Source: Chara braunii
Taxonomy: Eukaryota; Streptophyta; Charophyceae; Charales; Characeae
DNA length: 25,958 bases
Direction of reading: 5' to 3'
NCBI GenBank assembly: GCA_003427395.1
Contig: BFEA01000080.1
Coordinates: 1,306,635-1,332,592 of the forward strand
Part shown: piece after piece, positions 1 through 7,812 of the stretch
Numbering within the stretch: the stretch's first letter is position 1
Layout of the letters: each line of letters starts with the position of its first letter
Program-made: the position numbers and the translations under genes
Notes under the pieces: generated by a model
The model's database searches: none
What the model was told of the DNA's origin: nothing
Seen by the model: only the letters and a program-made list of their open reading frames with translations

Positions 1-18
1 AAAAAAAAAAAAAAAAAA
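1..18 (+). repeat. Poly(A) run at window edge
   Basis: Eighteen consecutive A open the window. This could be the 3' tail of a plus-strand retroposon lying mostly outside the window. It cannot be the tail of the minus-strand element that follows, because on that strand it reads as poly(T). Confidence 0.5.
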
Positions 19-1022
19 CCCACCTTGGCCCAAGTACTTCACTGTCCGGCTGAACTCAGTCCCTGCAGTCTCCTCATTTCATTGTGTGCTCGTCGCCGTT
101 GATCACCCCTACCATCCTGATGTACGCTGTATCTTTGAAAATTACTTATGTTGACAAAGGGTTGTGTACTTCAGTCTCATAATTTTGTCCGTGTATCAAA
201 CTTGATATGCCTCTATATTCGTAGCCTTGTGTGCTTGAGAATTCGTGCGAGAGGCGTCGTCTAAATTTCTTCAATGGAATATCATGAGTTCCTTAGGTGG
301 AAGTGTTGAAATAAAACGATTGAGTTTTTATGGTCTTTGGTCGGTACGGTTCCGTGACGTGCAATGCACAATTCTTTAATTTCTTTCTGTGTGATTACTT
401 TGTGATTATATCACCAGTTTATATGTCTGTGATTCTATGTGTATGACTTTTGGGTTGAATGCGTTCCTTGGTTCATTTGAGATATTTCGTTCGGCCTGAG
501 GACATCATGTCGTATTTCAGCAGGAAAATTCAAAGTGGCTTATATTTCGATTCATTTTTATCTGCTTGCTAAGTACCTTTCATTTCTTGCCAATTCTTCG
601 TCTTTACAATTTATGAGAAAAGTCAAAATCACCGAACGTGTTCTTCCATGGGTACTCCAACGACATTAGTTTCATGCAGTATAGATTCATTACGGTGGGT
701 AAATCAGTACATCATACGTGTTTGCTATCATTTTGTATAATGTGTCGATGATAGTCAACGTCTTGGTGTTCACATAACTAACACTCGTGAAATGACGGAT
801 AGACCGAACAAAGAGAAAGCTTAACAAAACCCGTCATGGAATGTAGCTTCATTCTTGAATTTATGCGTACATTTCAGGAGGGGTACATGATCCATTTTTG
901 TAATTTTTGTTTTTAAGTAACTTCATTATGTACTATCTATGAAGGATGTACATTATAATTTTAGCGATGGATGGTAACATTTTGTAAATGAATTCATGCA
1001 TGTAGCCGATTTCATAGCACTA
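1..1022 (-). other. Decayed 3' part of the Penelope-like element; no clear gene
   Basis: AT-rich sequence with many stops in all frames. Minus-strand fragments keep a coding-like texture, but no motif beyond the palm can be named with confidence. The element's 3' end cannot be placed. Confidence 0.35.
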
Positions 1023-1412
1023 TTTGTATTCGTAATATGCGCAGACAATATTCGATACCGGCGTGTTAAAGCCCTTCTCCATGGGAACGTCTTTGATTTG
1101 TTGCAATAATGCACCTTGTGATTTGAAATATGCATAGTAAATGTCGTAGAATAATAAATCGCTTAATATATCAATTTTTCCTGTTGTTCATCCATACATA
1201 CCATTCGCCTTACGAAAGTTTATGTATTTTCTTCTTAATTCATAACACACATGGGTCTTCGTTTTCTCCCTTGCCATATTCAACATCCATTGCATGGCGT
1301 TAAGGACATGTGTATGGTTTAAATTTGAAAACATATCCTTAACGTCATACGTGGAGCATATCACAGTAACATTCTGTTTGTATGTTAGCGTCGCCGTATT
1401 ATTGCATTCTTT
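1023..1412 (-). pseudogene. RT palm (motifs A and B) of the Penelope-like element
   Basis: One minus frame is open from 1412 to 1191, broken by a TGA at 1188-1190, and open again to 1023. It has no start codon, so it is easy to miss. STYDVKDMFSNLNH (about 1311-1355) is RT motif A, with the catalytic Asp in Y-D-V-K-D-M-F. QIKDVPMEKGFNTPVSN (about 1040-1095) aligns with motif B, where Penelope-type and telomerase RTs keep Q-x-x-G-x-P-M-G; here the final Gly is Glu. NIVCAYYEY follows, typical of the helix after motif B. The expected YxDD catalytic pair would be near 930-960 but reads YILH, so the active site is lost or frameshifted. Confidence 0.65.
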
Positions 1413-1506
1413 TCAGTCTTGGAAGAAGTTGATTTGTTCCTTATAGACTAAAACCTAACTGCCACGTTTTACTTAGGAAATTTGTAGCACTTGATAGAAT
1501 TTTTTA

Positions 1507-2012
1507 TGCTTGTCGTGATGGTTCGTTATATGTTGGTACAATCGGTAATCTTCTGGATACGTCATTTTTTTTAATACTGTGTATGTATTCCCATATGATT
1601 CATTCTCATCCCGCTGTATTACTCTTCCCAGTCCACATGCCTAATATGTGTTCCTTGCTCGTTCGAGAATCTCACTCTCTGTTTATTGGATGATTTCATA
1701 GTGTGCAGAATCAAAGAAGAAGGATCTGTTTTTTTCAAGCCACATCATCAGTTATTCAATATATGTTTCGCCGGGATTTCTATCCAGTGGTGATAATATA
1801 TATCCCTTTAAATTGTTCTTAACATACAAAACTTTCGAGATATCCAGGTGTTGGTGGACATTTTTGTCAGTGATGACACATTCTGACAGATCCACGTATA
1901 TCATGAAACTCTCATTTTTATTGGTATATTCGATATGGTTTGTGCTATTGTTCTTTAGACCATCTGCTTTCCGATTCGTGCATACATGTGTGGTACGTTC
2001 TTCGTATTTCAA
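1507..2012 (-). pseudogene. RT N-terminal (fingers) motifs of the Penelope-like element
   Basis: An 86-codon open segment (1752-2012) ends with VKNNLKGYILSPLDRNPGET. Its PLDRNPG core, about 1770-1790, resembles the block where Penelope-type RTs carry a conserved D/N-x-G turn before the palm. After a stop and frame change, 1507-1563 encodes RRLPIVPTYNEPSRQA, which has the R-x-I-x-P form of RT motif 2, the fingers region contacting the incoming nucleotide and template. Upstream frames are broken by short A runs. It is read as part of the same element as the GIY-YIG domain because strand, order and spacing agree. Confidence 0.55.
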
Positions 2013-2465
2013 ATGAGTTGATTGTGTACAATCTCACTCAATTGACACGCAATATGCGAATCGATTTTTGGAAGTGGGTTTGCTGCGCATTCACACGCAA
2101 GTAGCGTTTCCATGGATTTCACCAACTTTTTTGGATTTTTTGAATATTACTTTCATGTGTGACACTAAATCTTTTGCCAGGATTGTATTCATTACGTTTC
2201 CATATACCGCATCTACAGTTGCTTTCCAAACTTGTTTGATATTAATCTGTGTTGCGTTTGAAATGTTGAAGAGTAGTCTCCGTTAAATGTTGAATGTGAA
2301 CTTTTTGTTTGATATTCTCGCAAATGTACCCTTTATTGTTCCACGTTGCTTCGTACCCGTGATTGAGTTGACTTTAGATAGTAACACTAGTAGGTCATCC
2401 AATGATAACTTGTATAATTTTTTCGTTCTCCACGGGGCTCTCAAACGATTAAGTAGTGTATTCAT
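2013..2465 (-). pseudogene. Connector between GIY-YIG and RT, with a CxC motif
   Basis: Residues from 2465 down (LLNRLRAPWRTKKLYKLSLD) begin a basic, Leu-rich open segment of 60 codons ending at 2283. In shifted frames downstream come a further helical basic stretch and a short segment with CECAANPLPKIDSHIACQL at about 2030-2110, which has a CxC pair followed by a His and a Cys and could be a remnant zinc-binding knuckle. Zinc-finger motifs have been reported in N-terminal parts of permuted Penelope-like elements; equivalence is inferred. At least two frameshifts and one stop lie inside. Confidence 0.4.
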
Positions 2466-2715
2466 GTGTTTATTTGATGATGGTCCCGTCTATACTACCT
2501 TAATTACGCAAAATGTACAACCATTTTTTATCAGAGTCCTGCAATCCTTGAGCATATATTGCACTCCCTCCACTTCAATTATCGTAGATCCAAATGTTCT
2601 TTTAATTACTTTCTATTTTTCATACCATAATTCCCCGTTGTATTTGGTATTATTGCTTTCGGTCGTAGAATCTGAGTTAGTTTCATCGTATATGCGGATC
2701 TCATTGACTTAAACA

Positions 2716-3121
2716 TTACTGGTATATTCTGATTAATGACTCTTTCCTTACGGATTTTTTTTCCCTTCTTTGACTTTTCTTATTTGTTGACTTCGCTATT
2801 TTTCCACATGTGTTCATATATGGATTTAACCTATTAATGAAAGCTTCTTCTATTGATGCTACTTCGATCTTAACTTCAGTCCATATTGGGATGAGTACAT
2901 ACTTATACCAACCAAACTTCATAGCCAACTGTACAATTGCGTTGTACACCTCTACCTATTTTCCGAGCCAAGTTGACGTGCTCACACCACCTTTTATCTA
3001 ATCGCCTTCTTGTCTTTCGTATGTAAAAGTGATTGTACCATAGTGATGCAAATACATATACACAGTAGTTCGAGTCCAATGATGTATCTACTCTCGCACA
3101 TTTTGCCATCCATAAATCCAC
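2716..3121 (-). pseudogene. GIY-YIG endonuclease domain, frameshifted
   Basis: The first frame (2903-3121) has CVY at residues 20-22 and YIR at 33-35, exactly ten residues apart as in GIY-x10-YIG, followed by KTRRRLDKRWCEHV, with Arg44 and His48 where the family keeps a catalytic Arg and a conserved His. A frameshift near 2945 moves the rest into the frame 2716-2949. There, SIEEAFINRLNPYMNT (residues 32-47) matches the family's C-terminal signature: the metal-binding Glu, a hydrophobic-Ile pair, then L-x-P-x-x-N. The Gly of both GIY and YIG is replaced, consistent with decay. GIY-YIG enzymes nick DNA; in Penelope-like elements this is thought to prime target-site reverse transcription. Only the domain assignment is well supported. 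Confidence 0.72.
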
Positions 3122-3309
3122 AAATGATCCTGCCCATGGTATGCAACCCTCAACCGCTAACGAGATAAAGAGTAGTATGTATACCTTATTAATTTTATAG
3201 CAGTGACTAATTTGCCCAATATTTACGAATAGTTATAGTCTTGATGCTATACGATGTATATGCGTCCGCTTTTGTTCTCTCGTGAGACCCCACGTTGGCT
3301 CTGACTGAT

Positions 3310-3591
3310 CTACCTTCCCGAAATGTCCTGATCACTGGATGATGTGGATGACGAGCTGTCTTCATTGTCACTGGAATTTGTGTCATCATTATCATTGTCT
3401 TCATAGTTGGAAGCTTCTCGTTTGATGTCCTCCGGGTGAAGCCGCGTTTCAAACCCATAATCATGTGCAAAGTCTCTTCTTTCGTTTATCACGAGTTCAG
3501 GTACGCAACTATGGCTTGACTTGAGGTCGTGAATCTTGCATAGTTCCTTCAATTCTGTATAGAAAAGCCTCAGGGGTTGCGTAGCCATCAT
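3310..3591 (-). pseudogene. SAP-like helix plus acidic Asp/Ser linker of the Penelope-like element
   Basis: A 93-codon open segment. Residues 10-26 (FYTELKELCKIHDLKSS) have the spacing of the first helix of a SAP-type DNA-binding motif: alternating Leu and charged residues, then a short turn. Residues 60-90 are an Asp/Glu/Asn/Ser-rich low-complexity acidic tract. The segment stops at 3310, and the shifted frame continues without obvious homology to the GIY-YIG domain about 250 bp further on. A SAP-like unit before a nuclease could tether the protein to chromatin or DNA (inference). The SAP match is short and could be fortuitous. Confidence 0.45.
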
Positions 3592-3750
3592 CGGTTCATA
3601 TCCGAAATTGATGCTTCTCTTTGCCTTTGTTGCTCTATTGGTTCAGTTCGTCTGATGGATCTTCGTCCTCTCTCTCTTTGGGTGTGGTGTCTACATTCTC
3701 ATTGGTACACTCTTACTAATATGTACAGACGTTGGCGTACCATTCCTTAT

Positions 3751-4221
3751 TCAACCTTGAAAATGATTCGGGTTGATTGTAGATGATACACGAGGTGTGC
3801 ACGTTATGGTAGGCTCGTTTATCTTCTTCAGGGCTCCTTTCACAGCCGCCAGCTCATACGTTTTCAACTTGATTTCATTGACATCTCTCCGTACCACAGA
3901 TATCATATTCTCCACCTTACCTTCCTTTCTGACTGCCCTCTTTGTTCTCTCAGGTCGTGTCTGCATATTATCAGCTTTACTCGTTTTTCCACCAGGATTC
4001 CTTGGCAGCGCAATTTCCAGTGCCTTGTCGATTATTGTCTTTAGATAAAATGTTGTCAATGGTTTTGTTGTCATCTCGTCCACTACCCTAGCTTTCTTCT
4101 CTCCCACATTCTCATCGGTATCCACCTTGTCCACTTGTGTGTGTTTCTTGCTGTCCGCCAACTTCGTTGTTATTTGCTCGATGACTTTCTTAATCTTCTC
4201 CACTTCCCATTGTCGGTGCAA
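3751..4221 (-). pseudogene. N-terminal charged, coiled-coil-like module of the Penelope-like element
   Basis: An open frame of about 156 codons with no clear ATG (the first usable triplet is TTG, just after an in-frame TAA). It is rich in Lys, Glu and Asp. The first 30 residues have heptad-like spacing (EKIKKVIEQITTKLADSKK), and a second helical stretch near residues 105-135 (VNEIKLKTYELAAVKGALKK) also looks amphipathic. No known catalytic motif is visible. Its place directly upstream of the SAP-like and GIY-YIG segments on the same strand suggests it is the N-terminal region of the same polyprotein, possibly for multimerisation or nucleic acid binding (inference). The frame ends at 3751; about 160 bp of charged sequence in shifted frames separates it from the next segment. 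Confidence 0.5.
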
Positions 4222-4648
4222 ATAGCCTTACAAGGGTATCTGCCCTGTTTTTTTGCAAGTAACAAAAAATAAGTTCGGCATGAAGTTTAAGTATACCGCG
4301 CGAGGCGTGCAACTGTGGTTTACGTTGGCTAGACGGTTGACTAAGAGTAGAGAGTGTGTGGACGTGCTGACTTAAGGCGTGGGTGATCTCTTCTTTGGTC
4401 GAGGATTGTGAGGTCGACGTAATTGTCGGCCAAATTTTTATTATTTCGATTAAACTAGGGTTAAAATGATTTTGTCTCGTGACTTGTGTGTTTGCCTGTG
4501 ACTTGTGCGTACGTGCGGAGAACGACGGTGGACGCGAAAGGTTTAGTGGGTGAAGGATTAGTAGGTAGACTGGGACGCGGCTCTAAGACGTTTGAAGTAG
4601 TTTGGCATGCCACGTGGTATCCACTTATATAGGTGTCCGCTAGTACTA
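4222..4648. other. Intergenic stretch left of the LINE
   Basis: No convincing gene. It contains a G-box and TATA-like pair near its right end and otherwise unremarkable sequence. Together with sequence after 10782 it forms the pre-insertion locus of the LINE. Confidence 0.4.
4611..4632 (+). promoter_or_regulatory. G-box (CACGTGG) and TATA-like box
   Basis: CACGTGG at 4611-4617 is a plant-type G-box core, and TTATATAG at 4625-4632 is TATA-like. They sit 17 nt before the LINE target duplication. If functional, transcription would have started close to the point where the LINE inserted. Both motifs are short and could be chance. Confidence 0.25.
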
Positions 4649-4666
4649 GGCTCAGCCTTGGGCCTA
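4649..4666 (+). repeat. Left target-site duplication of the LINE
   Basis: GGCTCAGCCTTGGGCCTA here recurs as GGCTCAGCTTGGGCCTA at 10766-10782, directly after the LINE poly(A). The two differ by one C insertion or deletion. This is the expected signature of target-primed reverse transcription and fixes the LINE ends. Confidence 0.8.
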
Positions 4667-5616
4667 ACGAATACTCTAAGCCAATCGCCAAGGAAAGATA
4701 TAAGCAGGAAATGAATATTCAAGATCAAATTTTGAAATATGAGCAACAAGATTTTCCAGAACAATTACCTCAATCAGTCCATATCCTAGCACTCAGGAAC
4801 CAACTACTAACCCTTGCTCAACATTGTTGGCAAGGTCACCTGATTAGAGACAAACTCTTTAAGCATTTGACAGAAGGACAAATGGATACATATTTTCTTT
4901 TCCTCGCACATACCAGAACTAGAAGAACGACTATTGAAACCTTAATAGATCCTCAACAGACACCACAACAGAATCCTATCACTTCGACCAGCAGTCTGGA
5001 AGTGGCGTATGACTTCTTCAAAAAAAATTTCATCTCAAAAGTAGATGCGTCGGTCATCGATCCGGTCTTCCAGGATTTTTTGGCCTCCATTACTCAAAAG
5101 CTATCACAACGACAAAAGAAAAGATTGGAAGAACCTATCACGAAGGAGGAAATCTAGACTGCATTGTTGCAAATGGATGAGGATAAAACTTCGGAGTTTG
5201 ATGACCTCCCTAAAGAGTTTTGGGAGGCCATGTGGCTGTATTTGGCAGAGGATCTGATGAAATTCTACAAACAAGTCCAGGAAATGGGTAGTAGGAGGGA
5301 AATAGTTAGGCAGGGGATTCTAACCTTGTTATACAAAAAGGGAGATAAAATGAATATAAGTAATTATAGACCTATCACCCTGCTCACCGTCGTGTACAAA
5401 ATATTGACAAAGGCCATCGCGAATTGTCTCATTCCAATCATGTCAGACATCATTCACCCCTCTCAAATAGGGTTCATTAATGGAAGGAACATACAAGATA
5501 ACATATTGCTCATCAATGAGATGATTAAGTTGTTCCGCCAGAATCACCAGAATGTTGCCTTTGTTTTTATAAATTTTAAGAAAGCTTATGATCATGTGGA
5601 TTATAAGGAATTATAG
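4667..5616 (+). pseudogene. LINE pre-RT region and RT N-terminal half
   Basis: Frame 4633-5157 gives the typical LINE segment between endonuclease and RT, with WQGHLIRDKLFKHLTEGQMD followed by a basic RTRRTT patch, matching the family's W-x7-GD-x-N-T/F-like block. An in-frame TAG at 5155 separates it from 5158-5616, which continues with TSEFDDLPKEFWEAMW (usually S-P-G-x-D-G-x-P). Then come RT motif 1/2 (NISNYRPITLLTVVYKIL), motif 2a (HPSQIGFINGRNIQDNI), and motif A (INFKKAYDHVDY). In motif A, canonical LINEs read F-D-x-x-K-A-F/Y-D; here the catalytic Asp position reads Asn (INFKKAYD), which would impair catalysis. The frame then meets the duplicated unit and stops at 5614-5616. Confidence 0.8.
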
Positions 5617-6103
5617 ACCTATCACCCTACTCACCGTCGTGTACAAAATGTTGGTCAAGGCCATCGCGAATCGTCTCATTCCAATCATGTCAGACATCAT
5701 TCACCCCTCTCAAATAGGGTTCATTAATGGAAGGAACATACAAGATAACATATTGCTCATTAATGAGATGATTAAGTTGTTCCGCCAGAATCACCAGAAT
5801 GTTACCTTTGTTTTTATAAATTTTAAGAAAGCTTATGATCATGTGGATTATAAGGAATTATAGACCTATCACCCCAGTCACCGTCGTGTACAAAATGTTG
5901 GCCAAGGTCATCGCGAATCGTCTCATTCCAATCATGTCAGACATCATTCACCCCTCTCAAATAGGGTTCATTAATTGAAGGAACATACAAGATAACATAT
6001 TGCTCATCAATAAGATGATTAAGTTGTTCCGCCAGAACCACCAGAATGCTGCCTTTGTTTTTATAAATTTTAAGAAAGCTTATGATCATGTGAATTGAAA
6101 GTT
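5363..6103 (+). repeat. Tandem triplication, 247-bp unit, of the LINE RT
   Basis: The segment from the NYRPITLL codons to the KAYDHVDY codons is present three times head to tail. The anchor GACCTATCACCC follows each junction, offset by exactly 247 bp (G at 5369, 5616 and 5863). Copies differ by a few substitutions. Because 247 is not a multiple of three, each copy is read in the next frame: the first ends with TAG at the junction, the second (5588-5863) is open in a shifted frame and ends the same way, and the third has diverged and contains stops. The junctions share AATTATAG microhomology. Local slippage or template switching is the likely origin (inference). Confidence 0.9.
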
Positions 6104-6339
6104 TGGATCTACATTGGGGCCGAGCGAGAGTGGGTGACTCTCCTCGGCAGAGGCAGTGTAGAGCTGAGGGGGGAGGGGTAGGGGGAGGGAGGGGTGATCT
6201 CTCTCGAAGAAATCTATCATCTAGTTTACTATAGCTTTCCATTTGGTTGCCGCTCGAGGAGGTTGTAGGAATAGGTGTTATTTGGCAAGCCATTTGTGAT
6301 CCTGCGAGGGGTGGTCGAAAAGTCGGTGGCCCTCAAAGA

Positions 6340-6694
6340 CCGATGCTGGAGCAACGCTGACCGGAGCCGGAGCTAGGTGGCGCAACTCTGTGACCTATCT
6401 TAGTGGAGGCGTGAGGCCTGGTAGAGAGCTCTGGGGGGCTGTTTGCGGGGGCAGATCCAGTGGTCATCGGGGGTCGTAACTGGAGCAATGAGGGCCGGTG
6501 CTGGAGCAAGGTGGTGCAACTCTGTAACCTAACCTGATGGTAGCATGAGGCCTGGAAGAGCTTCGGTTCAGGTTGAAATTAGCCATGCTAGTGGTGGTCG
6601 CAGGTGGATTGAAAATGTTTCACCTATCTGATTTGTGATGGGGAGACTTTTTGACAAACATTCTATTGACTTGGTAAAGTTAAAAAAAAAAAAA
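6340..6694 (+). repeat. SINE-like dimer unit 1 with A-tail
   Basis: The two half-units carry GCGTGAGGCCTGG (C at 6410) and GCATGAGGCCTGG (C at 6544), 134 bp apart. The unit ends in A13 at 6682-6694. It is the most diverged of the three, and its left boundary within about 6145-6350 is unclear. Confidence 0.5.
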
Positions 6695-6699
6695 GTCAA

Positions 6700-7205
6700 T
6701 TGTTCTTATGAATGTCTTAGGACTTTAGGGTTTCTTAGCAATCCATCGTAGGCGGTTTCGATGCTGTTATACTTAGTGATCTGTGGTCGTTCGATGCCAG
6801 AACGACGCTGACCGGTGTTGGGGTGTTGCCCTGTAACTTGCTGATGCAGGCGCGTGAGGCCTGGTAGAGAGATTTGGGGATGCTTTGGGGTGGGCATCCT
6901 AAGGGACGACCAAGGGTTGCTGCTGGGATGACGCTGACCGGAGTTGGGGTGAGTTGTGTTGCCCTGTAACCCAGCAGGGTGGGGGCGTGAGGCCTGGAAA
7001 AGCTTAGCAGGGAGTAAGACGGTGTTTGGGAAGTCTAAGAAGGGTTTGTCAGAGAACGAAGGGTAGTGAGCATTCGTAGGACCTCTGTGGCAGACTATTG
7101 CATGAGTAATTCCCTAATAGGCATTAGATACTCAGGATCCTCCCCATGTTTCCGAATCTCATCATGTTCACAGATTGTTCTAAAAAATAAATAAATAAAA
7201 AATTA
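6700..7205 (+). repeat. SINE-like dimer unit 2 with A-rich tail
   Basis: Starts TTGTTCTTATGAATGTCTTA and aligns along most of its length with unit 3, offset 510 bp at the start. Half-unit markers (CGTGAGGCCTGG) are at 6852 and 6986, 134 bp apart. It carries about 35 bp near its right end (7122-7160) that unit 3 lacks, then an A-rich tail of AAAT repeats (7180-7203). Confidence 0.65.
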
Positions 7206-7209
7206 TTGG

Positions 7210-7811
7210 TTGTTCTTATGAATGTCTTAGGACTCTAGGGATTCTTAGCAACCCATCCTAGGCGGTTTTACAGCGGTTATACTCAGTGATTTGCGGTTGT
7301 TCGATGCCAGAACGATGCTGGCCGGTGCTGGGGTGTTGCCCTGTAACCTGCTGATGTAGGAGCGTGAGGCCTGATAGAGAGATCTCGGGATGCTTTGGGG
7401 TGAGCATCCCAAGGGACAACCAAGGTTTGCTGTTGGGACGACGCTGGTCGGAGTTGGGGCGAGTTGTGTTGCCCTGTAACCCAGCAGGGTGGGGGCGTGA
7501 GGCCTGGAAGAGCTCAGCAGGGAGTAAGACTGTGTTGGAAAGTTTAAGAAGGGTTTGTTAGGGATCCTGAGGGTTGTGAGCATTCGTAGGACCTCTGTGG
7601 CAACCTACTGCATGAGTAGTTCCTTAATAGGTCATTAGATATTCACAGACTGATCTCAGGCGAAGCCGGGTAATAACCCCAACATCTCAAATGATCTCAA
7701 ATTTTCTCAATGATTTCTACAATTTGATATGGGACGCTGGGCCCAGTTCCCAGCACGTGGCGCTCCCCACAAATAGACTGGAGTATTTGTTTGAAGGAAA
7801 AAAAAAAAAAA
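7210..7811 (+). repeat. SINE-like dimer unit 3 with LINE-like 3' end and poly(A)
   Basis: Repeats unit 2 from TTGTTCTTATG to about 7657, with half-unit markers at 7363 and 7496 (133 bp apart). Beyond 7657 it has about 140 bp absent from unit 2. The last part, 7731-7784, matches the LINE 3' UTR at 10627-10680 at 45 of 54 positions by hand count. Poly(A) follows at 7798-7811. SINEs that borrow the 3' end of a LINE are known to be mobilised by it. Confidence 0.6.
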
Positions 7812-7812
7812 G

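Larger units (their letters stand above)
900..4221 (-). mobile_element. Degenerate Penelope-like element with N-terminal GIY-YIG endonuclease
   Basis: Reading the minus strand from 4221 downward gives, in order, a charged coiled-coil-like module, a SAP-like helix with an acidic tail, a GIY-YIG nuclease domain, a connector with a CxC motif, and several reverse transcriptase blocks. Penelope-like elements pair an RT related to telomerase with a GIY-YIG nuclease; canonical ones carry it C-terminally. Here it precedes the RT, as reported for the Naiad/Chlamys clade. The copy is dead: recognisable segments fall in different frames separated by stops. The lower boundary is uncertain, since homology fades below about 900. 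No terminal repeats or target duplication were found. The assignment rests on motif order, with no database support. Confidence 0.7.
6145..7812 (+). mobile_element. SINE-like insertion of three dimeric units inside the LINE
   Basis: This stretch interrupts LINE coding sequence and ends in a 14-nt poly(A) at 7798-7811. GTGGGTGACTCTCCT (6130-6144) before it and GTGGGTTACTATCCT (7813-7827) after it match at 13 of 15 positions, and both encode the LINE residues W-V-T-(L/I)-L, so they may be its target duplication. Inside are three related units, each with two copies of a block containing ACGCTGACCGG and GTGAGGCCTGG, and each followed by an A-rich run. There is no coding capacity beyond chance open frames. 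Non-autonomous retroposons moved by the resident LINE family are the simplest explanation. Confidence 0.6.

Noticed and set aside
1-18. Poly(A) as tail of the Penelope-like element
   Set aside because: The element is on the minus strand, so its 3' tail would appear as T on the plus strand.
1813-2712. Plus-strand open frames with Phe/Leu/Ser-rich, membrane-like translations
   Set aside because: They lie antisense to the minus-strand Penelope-like segments, which have recognisable motifs; the hydrophobic look is a shadow effect.
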